Below, one piece after another: positions 1 through 3,228 of a stretch of DNA of 5,615 nt. The translations under genes were made by a program, and so were the position numbers. Position 1 is the stretch's first letter, and every line of letters starts with the position of its first letter. This stretch comes from Candidatus Atribacteria bacterium (GTDB taxonomy: Bacteria; Atribacterota; Atribacteria; Atribacterales; Atribacteraceae): positions 1-5,615 of the forward strand of contig JAPLGF010000141.1 in the NCBI GenBank assembly GCA_026390275.1, written 5' to 3'. Under the pieces are notes generated by a model that made no database searches, was not told the origin of the DNA, and worked only from the letters and a program-made list of their open reading frames with translations.

Positions 1-250
1 AGTCATTGCAGACACCCCCGGGAAAGAGCCCTCCCCCAAAGAGATACGGAAACTGGTTGATACCATTAAGAATCTGGGTATTTCAGTGATTTTTGCTGAA
101 CCGCAACTGAACCAAAAAGCAGCAGAAACCCTGGCCCAGGAAACGGGAATGAAAGTAGCTATTCTTGATCCCTTAGGTCGATATCCGGATCAACCCTATC
201 TTGAACTGATGAAAACGAACATGCAGATCATCATCCAATATATGAAATAA
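1..250 (+). CDS. ZnuA/TroA-family metal ABC transporter substrate-binding protein, C-terminal fragment
   Basis: The frame is open from base 2 to the TAA at 248-250 and gives 82 residues with no start, so the gene begins upstream of the window. The fragment matches the C-terminal lobe of cluster 9 (ZnuA/TroA/PsaA) solute-binding proteins. It has an EPSP segment at visible residues 9-12, a helix, the strand VIFAEPQ (29-35), a helix ETLAQETG, and the strand ILDPLG (54-59), followed by a YLELMKTN helix. In this family the Asp of the DPLG-like strand (here D56) is the last metal ligand. The other ligands lie in the missing part. Such proteins capture Zn2+ or Mn2+ outside the cytoplasmic membrane and deliver it to a permease/ATPase pair. 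No permease or ATPase gene follows, so they must be upstream or elsewhere. Family assignment is firm, but zinc versus manganese cannot be decided from this end. No convincing terminator follows the stop. Confidence 0.86.
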   Translation, partial: VIADTPGKEPSPKEIRKLVDTIKNLGISVIFAEPQLNQKAAETLAQETGMKVAILDPLGRYPDQPYLELMKTNMQIIIQYMK

Positions 251-261
251 CCCCCGGTTGA

Positions 262-432
262 TCACTTTACCCTCACCTCTTTGAACCATTGCAGAAGCTG
301 GTTTTTCATTCCCTGGTATTGCTTGGTAGGGGTGAAAACAACAAAAAACCGATGGGACTTTTCGAATGGGAGACCAGGATAATGGCCTACTGGAGGTTCG
401 AAAGCGTTCCTCCGATGATGGGGTTGATCTTC
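262..432 (-). pseudogene. Possible remnant of a coding region (C-terminal end, family uncertain)
   Basis: On the minus strand an open frame of 56 codons runs from just after a TGA (plus-strand 433-435) to a TGA at 262-264, with no plausible start. Its last 35 or so residues look protein-like: they contain LPFEKSHRFFVVFTP and then GMKNQLLQWFKEV. A beta strand followed by an amphipathic terminal helix of this type resembles the C-terminus of LysR-type regulator effector domains, but the resemblance is by eye only. The adjacent minus frame carries another protein-like stretch (YRLPGEKINPIIGGTL) just upstream, which would fit a frameshifted remnant. The mirrored plus-strand frame (262-450) is also open, so the whole thing may be chance. 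Treat it as a hypothesis. Confidence 0.2.
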
Positions 433-501
433 TCACCCGGCAGGCGGTAGGAATGAGGGGAGTCATCCCCCAGTTGTCCCCGATATTTATTTGTTTAGGG
501 G

Positions 502-516
502 TATTATAACGTAATA
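502..516 (+). promoter_or_regulatory. AT-rich inverted repeat, possible -10 region/operator upstream of the flavoprotein gene
   Basis: The 15-bp segment has arms TATTA and TAATA around TAACG. It includes TATTAT and TATAAC, either of which could act as a -10 element. No good -35 box lies 16-18 bp upstream; TTGTTT (491-496) is closest in sequence but is only 15 bp from TAATAA. The site is the most promoter-like part of the interval before the gene at 568. It is weak evidence for a promoter overlapped by a regulator site. Confidence 0.25.
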
Positions 517-567
517 AGGGAAAAACACAGGGAGTGGTCAAGCGTCAATTCATGGGGGTGGGGGATC

Positions 568-1122
568 ATGGAGGTGGTCGCGATTTATGGAAGTCCCCGG
601 CGGGGAGGAAACAGCGAGGTGATGATGGATACTTTTCTTCAGGAGGTCAATCCATCGGATAGGGTGAATCGGATTGTGGCATCACAACTCCATCTGGGAT
701 TTTGCCGGGGATGCCGCTCTTGTGAGAATACCGGTCACTGTGTTCAAAAAGACGATATGAGCCAGGTGGTAGAGTTTTTACTGTTGGCAGACCGGGTGGT
801 GGTGAGCTCACCAGTTTTCTTCTATGCTTTTCCTTCTTCTCTCAAGGTGTTGATCGATAGAATTCAGGTACTGTGGTCCCGAAAGTACCTTTTAAAAGAG
901 GAAATGAAGCCCAAAAAAGGCTTTCTCCTGGCGGTGGGAGCTACTAAGGGGAAGAAGCTTTTCGATGGGATCATCCTCACCACCCGATTTTTCTTCGATG
1001 GCTTCGGTTGTAAATATAGCGGCGAATGTGTCTTCCGGGGATATGATAAGAAAGGAGAAATCGCCGATTGTAGGGAATGCCGGGAAGAAATCCGGCAAGC
1101 CGCCTGCAGTTTCCTGGGATGA
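568..1122 (+). CDS. NAD(P)H-dependent FMN reductase-like / iron-sulfur flavoprotein (flavodoxin fold)
   Basis: This gene encodes 184 residues, close to the usual length of the family. The N-terminus MEVVAIYGSPRRGGNSE is the first beta strand plus the FMN phosphate-binding loop (GSPRRGGNS, residues 8-16). It is followed by FCRGCRSCENTGHC (45-58), a compact C-x2-C-x2-C-x5-C array (C46, C49, C52, C58) like the [4Fe-4S] site of archaeal and bacterial iron-sulfur flavoproteins. SPVFFYAFPSSLKVLIDRI (81-99) is the family's second FMN-contact segment. The expected role is cytoplasmic electron transfer or flavin/quinone reduction; the substrate is not evident. The C-terminal 40 residues hold five more cysteines (C148, C154, C168, C171, C180). 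The ATG at 568 puts the first strand at residue 2, as is normal for the family. It is preceded by a G-rich but poor Shine-Dalgarno (GGGGGTGGGGG). It has no close neighbour in an operon, being flanked by gaps of 317 and 135 bp. Confidence 0.85.
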   Translation: MEVVAIYGSPRRGGNSEVMMDTFLQEVNPSDRVNRIVASQLHLGFCRGCRSCENTGHCVQKDDMSQVVEFLLLADRVVVSSPVFFYAFPSSLKVLIDRIQVLWSRKYLLKEEMKPKKGFLLAVGATKGKKLFDGIILTTRFFFDGFGCKYSGECVFRGYDKKGEIADCRECREEIRQAACSFLG

Positions 1123-1135
1123 ATCGTCAAACGAA

Positions 1136-1158
1136 GGAACTTATTCCATTATTTTTTT
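1136..1158 (+). terminator. Weak terminator-like hairpin with T-tract after the flavoprotein gene
   Basis: GGAA and TTCC (1136-1139, 1144-1147) can pair over a CTTA loop, and a run of seven Ts follows at 1152-1158. A second T-run lies at 1167-1173. The stem is only 4 bp, so an intrinsic terminator is plausible but not strong. It sits 13 bp after the stop and before the next promoter, the expected position. Confidence 0.3.
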
Positions 1159-1185
1159 AATTCCCATTTTTTTACCTTTGCTTTA

Positions 1186-1214
1186 TTGACATTCTCTACT
1201 TATGAGGGTATTTT
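1186..1214 (+). promoter_or_regulatory. Sigma-70-type promoter for aroF-pheA
   Basis: A perfect TTGACA -35 box (1186-1191) is separated by exactly 17 bp from TATTTT (1209-1214), so transcription should start near 1220-1222. This leaves a leader of about 37 nt before the GTG start. That is too short for a classical leader-peptide attenuator or T-box, so any regulation at this promoter is more likely by a DNA-binding protein. Confidence 0.75.
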
Positions 1215-1217
1215 CTA

Positions 1218-1228
1218 CTGAAGTTCAG
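1218..1228 (+). promoter_or_regulatory. 11-bp palindrome at the predicted aroF start point (operator candidate)
   Basis: CTGAA-G-TTCAG is a perfect 5-1-5 inverted repeat lying at the predicted transcription start. The position suits a repressor operator. It could also be a chance palindrome, as the arms are short and no regulator gene is in view. Confidence 0.3.
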
Positions 1229-1241
1229 GTTTTGAAGGGTT

Positions 1242-1249
1242 AGGGGAGG
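1242..1249 (+). promoter_or_regulatory. Ribosome binding site that selects the GTG start at 1258
   Basis: AGGGGAGG ends 8 nt before the GTG at 1258. The ATG at 1251 lies only 1 nt from it and is in another frame. An in-frame TGA at 1219-1221 leaves no other standard start upstream, so GTG 1258 is the start. Confidence 0.7.
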
Positions 1250-1257
1250 CATGCGTC

Positions 1258-2019
1258 GTGATTGTTCAATTCCGAAACAAACTGGAAAAGGTTCAAAAGG
1301 AAGACATCGAGACTCGGCTCATTCAAAATGGCTGGAAACCATTTTATATAGATACTGAGAAGACCATCCTGATTACCGAACACAACTTTCCCGTTTCCCA
1401 ATACATCGATTCTTCTCTCACCGAGAGAGTGCTGGAGATGGACACCCCCTACCAACTCGTCAACCGGGTGTTTCGTCCGGAAGGGACGATCGTCCGGGTC
1501 GGTTCAGTGGAGATTGGTGCCAGCAGCCTGGTGGTCATCGCCGGTCCCTGCGCTGTTGAATCGGAAAGCCAACTCTTCCGGGTGGCCGAAATCGTGAAGA
1601 GAGCCGGGGGACATATGTTGCGGGGGGGCGCTTACAAGCCGCGAACCTCACCGTATAGTTTTCAGGGACTGGGAGAGGAGGGATTGAAACTCCTGGCACG
1701 TGCCCGGGAGAAATTTGACCTTCCCGTGGTGACCGAGGCCACCAGTCCGGAAAATGCTGACACCGTGGCTCAGTATGCCGATGTTATACAAATTGGAGCC
1801 CGAAACATGCAAAATTTCGAACTCCTCAAGAAGGTCGGTCGCCTGGGGAAACCGGTTCTTTTGAAACGCGGAATGTCAGCCACCATTGAAGACCTCCTGA
1901 ACGCGGCCGAGTACATCCTGAGCTGGGGAAATTTTGACGTCATCCTGTGTGAACGGGGGATCCGTACCATCGAACGGCTCACCCGGAACACGCTGACCTT
2001 ACCGCCATATCGATATTGA
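1258..2019 (+). CDS. aroF: 3-deoxy-7-phosphoheptulonate (DAHP) synthase, type I-beta, N-terminal part; frameshifted
   Basis: DAHP synthase condenses phosphoenolpyruvate with erythrose 4-phosphate, the first shikimate pathway step, in the cytoplasm. Residues 1-65 or so look like the ferredoxin-like regulatory domain of the T. maritima-type enzyme. The barrel then shows VIAGPCAVES (93-102, metal ligand C98), LRGGAYKPRTSPYSFQG (121-137, substrate binding), VVTEAT (157-162), LLKRGMSATI (201-210) and ILCERGIRT (229-237). After RNTL (243-246) the family pattern breaks: this frame ends in seven unrelated residues and TGA at 2017-2019. The expected continuation (DLTAISILKDLSHLPVIVDP) is present in the frame one base back, starting at 1995. 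The remaining metal ligands (His, Glu, Asp) lie in that continuation. This piece alone therefore lacks the last strands of the barrel and should be inactive. Either one base is missing from the sequence or the gene is damaged. The start is GTG with a good RBS. Confidence 0.9.
   Translation: MIVQFRNKLEKVQKEDIETRLIQNGWKPFYIDTEKTILITEHNFPVSQYIDSSLTERVLEMDTPYQLVNRVFRPEGTIVRVGSVEIGASSLVVIAGPCAVESESQLFRVAEIVKRAGGHMLRGGAYKPRTSPYSFQGLGEEGLKLLARAREKFDLPVVTEATSPENADTVAQYADVIQIGARNMQNFELLKKVGRLGKPVLLKRGMSATIEDLLNAAEYILSWGNFDVILCERGIRTIERLTRNTLTLPPYRY
1993..2001 (+). other. Apparent one-base deletion (frameshift point) within aroF
   Basis: Upstream codons match DAHP synthase in one frame through RNTL (ending at 1995). 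From 1995-2001 onward they match in the -1 frame (DLTAIS...). Restoring one base here, for example CTGGACCTT for CTGACCTT, joins both halves into one frame of about 628 codons without any other change. The two frames overlap only over 1953-2019, so the shift must lie there, and homology narrows it to this spot. No slippery heptamer or downstream hairpin is apparent to support programmed frameshifting. Confidence 0.82.
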
Positions 2020-3143
2020 AAGATTTGAGTCATCTCCCGGTCATCGTGGATCCCAGTCACGGAACCGGACTGCGGGAGAAGGTGATTCCCATGGCCCGGG
2101 CAGCGGTGGCCTGTGGAGCCGATGGAGTGATCGTGGAGGTCCACCCGGAACCGGAAAAAGCTCTTTCCGACGGACCACAGAGCCTTTATCCTGAACAATT
2201 TCGGAAACTCATGAACGACCTGGAGATCATGAGCATCCTGACCGAACGAACCCTGCAGAAGGAAGGAAAAAAGGTCCGGCAGAATCTCCTTTCCGACGGA
2301 ACAGGGGAAGAACCGGTCGTGATCACGGTGGCTTTCCTGGGGGAAGCGGGTTCGTTCAGCTCCCAGGTCGCCCGCCAGACGTTCAGTAGAGATATGCAGT
2401 ACCTGAGCTGTACCAGTTTCCGGCATATTTTTGAATCCGTGATGAAGGGTAACGCTACCCATGGTATTTTACCCCTGGAAAACACCATCACCGGGAGTAT
2501 TCACGGCAATTATGAACTCCTCCTGGAATATCCGGAGGTGTCCGTGGTGGGGGAACGGTTCATCAAGGTCTCCCAGCACTTCGCCCTCTATCCCGGAACC
2601 TCCCGGGATAACATCGAGGTCCTCTTTGCCCATCCGCAGGGGTTCGCCCAGTGCAGCCGTTTCCTCGAAACTTTGAAACGGAAGCGTATCATGAACGTTG
2701 GGAACACCGAAGAGGCAGCCCGGCGAACCGCCGAGTTTGGGATGGGAGCTGCTTGCATCACGAGCTCAGAGTCCATCACGAAATACTACCTCACCCTGGT
2801 CGAGGAAGATATCGAAGACCAGATTCGCAATTTCACCCGTTTCATCATCTTTTCCCGTTTCCACCGTCCTTCCCTCGATAACGATAAGATCTCCTGTGTT
2901 TTTGCCCTCCAGGACCGTCCGGGTACCCTGTATGAGTGTTTGAAAGTGTTTTCCGAACACTCGATTAACATCATCAAGCTCGAATCGAAGCCGATTCCCG
3001 GAAAACCATGGGAGTACCTCTTCTACGTGGACTGGGAAGGAAACATGCTGGAAGATCGTTATCAAAAAGCAGTTGACGAACTCAGGACCAAGACTGTTTT
3101 TCTCCGCATCCTGGGCTGCTATAAAAATATGTGGAAAAAATAA
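2016..3143 (+). CDS. pheA: DAHP synthase C-terminus fused to prephenate dehydratase with ACT domain
   Basis: The TTG at 2016 is only a nominal start with no RBS; the frame really continues from aroF at about 1995. Numbering from TTG, residues 1-70 finish the DAHP synthase barrel: VIVDPSHGTG (H15) and VEVHPEPEKALSDGPQSL (E41, D52), the metal ligands. A polar linker (about 71-102) follows. Prephenate dehydratase (about 104-282) shows FLGEAGSFSSQVA (107-119), GILPLENTITGSI (150-162), AHPQGFAQC (205-213), NTEEAARRTAEFG (230-242) and the catalytic NFTRF (272-276). It decarboxylates and dehydrates prephenate to phenylpyruvate. An ACT domain (about 291-370) has RPGTLYE (301-307, usual GAL) and LESKP (322-326, usual ESRP), the phenylalanine-binding motifs, so feedback by phenylalanine is expected. 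There is no room for a chorismate mutase domain. A separate pheA start at ATG 2229 is possible but poorly supported, because its GGAG is only 3 nt away. The next gene has its own promoter. Confidence 0.9.
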   Translation: MKDLSHLPVIVDPSHGTGLREKVIPMARAAVACGADGVIVEVHPEPEKALSDGPQSLYPEQFRKLMNDLEIMSILTERTLQKEGKKVRQNLLSDGTGEEPVVITVAFLGEAGSFSSQVARQTFSRDMQYLSCTSFRHIFESVMKGNATHGILPLENTITGSIHGNYELLLEYPEVSVVGERFIKVSQHFALYPGTSRDNIEVLFAHPQGFAQCSRFLETLKRKRIMNVGNTEEAARRTAEFGMGAACITSSESITKYYLTLVEEDIEDQIRNFTRFIIFSRFHRPSLDNDKISCVFALQDRPGTLYECLKVFSEHSINIIKLESKPIPGKPWEYLFYVDWEGNMLEDRYQKAVDELRTKTVFLRILGCYKNMWKK

Positions 3144-3153
3144 CACCTGGTTC

Positions 3154-3182
3154 TTGCAAAAAGAGAAAAGCTTCGTTATGAT
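3154..3182 (+). promoter_or_regulatory. Sigma-70-type promoter for the RND exporter gene
   Basis: TTGCAA (3154-3159), a 17-bp spacer and TATGAT (3177-3182) form a near-consensus promoter that begins 11 bp after the pheA stop. Start of transcription is expected near 3189-3191. This makes the exporter a separate transcription unit, although no terminator separates it from pheA and read-through is possible. Confidence 0.72.
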
Positions 3183-3196
3183 AGGGAAAATTTTCG

Positions 3197-3210
3197 ACTG
3201 AACGGTCAGT
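3197..3210 (+). promoter_or_regulatory. TetR-operator-like inverted repeat just downstream of the exporter promoter
   Basis: ACTGA-ACGG-TCAGT is a 5-4-5 inverted repeat lying about +7 to +21 from the predicted start and just ahead of the RBS. Short imperfect palindromes with this GA..CGGTC look are common operators of TetR-family repressors, which often control RND pumps. The regulator gene is not in the window, so the assignment rests on sequence form and position only. Confidence 0.45.
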
Positions 3211-3214
3211 TTAA

Positions 3215-3221
3215 AAGGAGG
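3215..3221 (+). promoter_or_regulatory. Ribosome binding site that selects the TTG start at 3229
   Basis: AAGGAGG ends 7 nt before TTG 3229. An in-frame TGA at 3199-3201 excludes earlier starts, and the first in-frame ATG (residue 37) lies after the first membrane segment. TTG is therefore the only sensible start. Confidence 0.8.
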
Positions 3222-3228
3222 AAAGGCT

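Larger units (their letters stand above)
251..567. other. Gene-free interval of 317 bp between the metal-binding protein and the flavoprotein gene
   Basis: No convincing gene with start, RBS and recognisable product lies here on either strand. Several frames stay open for 50-120 codons, but they overlap each other on opposite strands and none has an identifiable domain. The middle holds inverted repeats able to form short hairpins. The first is GGAGG/CCTCC (392-396 with 409-413), with an inner CG/CG pair and an AAAG loop. The second is GGGGA/TCCCC (457-461 with 466-470), with a GTCA loop. An AT-rich block at 482-517 probably holds the promoter of the next gene. I did not recognise any known riboswitch or small RNA consensus here. 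Confidence 0.6.

Noticed and set aside
173..541. 122-residue minus-strand open frame over the intergenic region
   Set aside because: It overlaps the end of the metal-binding protein gene and has an Arg/Ser/Pro-rich composition typical of an out-of-frame translation. It also competes with a more protein-like minus frame in the same place.
965..1189. 74-residue plus-strand open frame overlapping the flavoprotein gene
   Set aside because: It is a different frame of a well-matched gene, lacks an RBS, and ends in a translated AT-rich intergenic tract.
1221..1257. Attenuator or T-box leader for the aromatic gene
   Set aside because: The predicted leader is only about 37 nt, with no leader peptide rich in Phe/Tyr codons and no T-box sequence.
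1953..2019. Programmed -1 ribosomal frameshifting between the aroF halves
   Set aside because: I see no X-XXY-YYZ slippery heptamer in the right phase and no strong downstream stem at the junction. The G-run at 1955-1959 lies before codons that still match the family in the original frame.
2226..2325. Chorismate mutase domain between DAHP synthase and prephenate dehydratase
   Set aside because: Only about 30 polar residues are present, whereas an AroQ-type mutase needs roughly 80-90 residues with conserved Arg/Lys/Glu helices.
1770..2462. 230-residue minus-strand open frame
   Set aside because: It is antisense to the conserved DAHP synthase and prephenate dehydratase coding sequence and shows no recognisable domain, so it is a shadow of the real gene.
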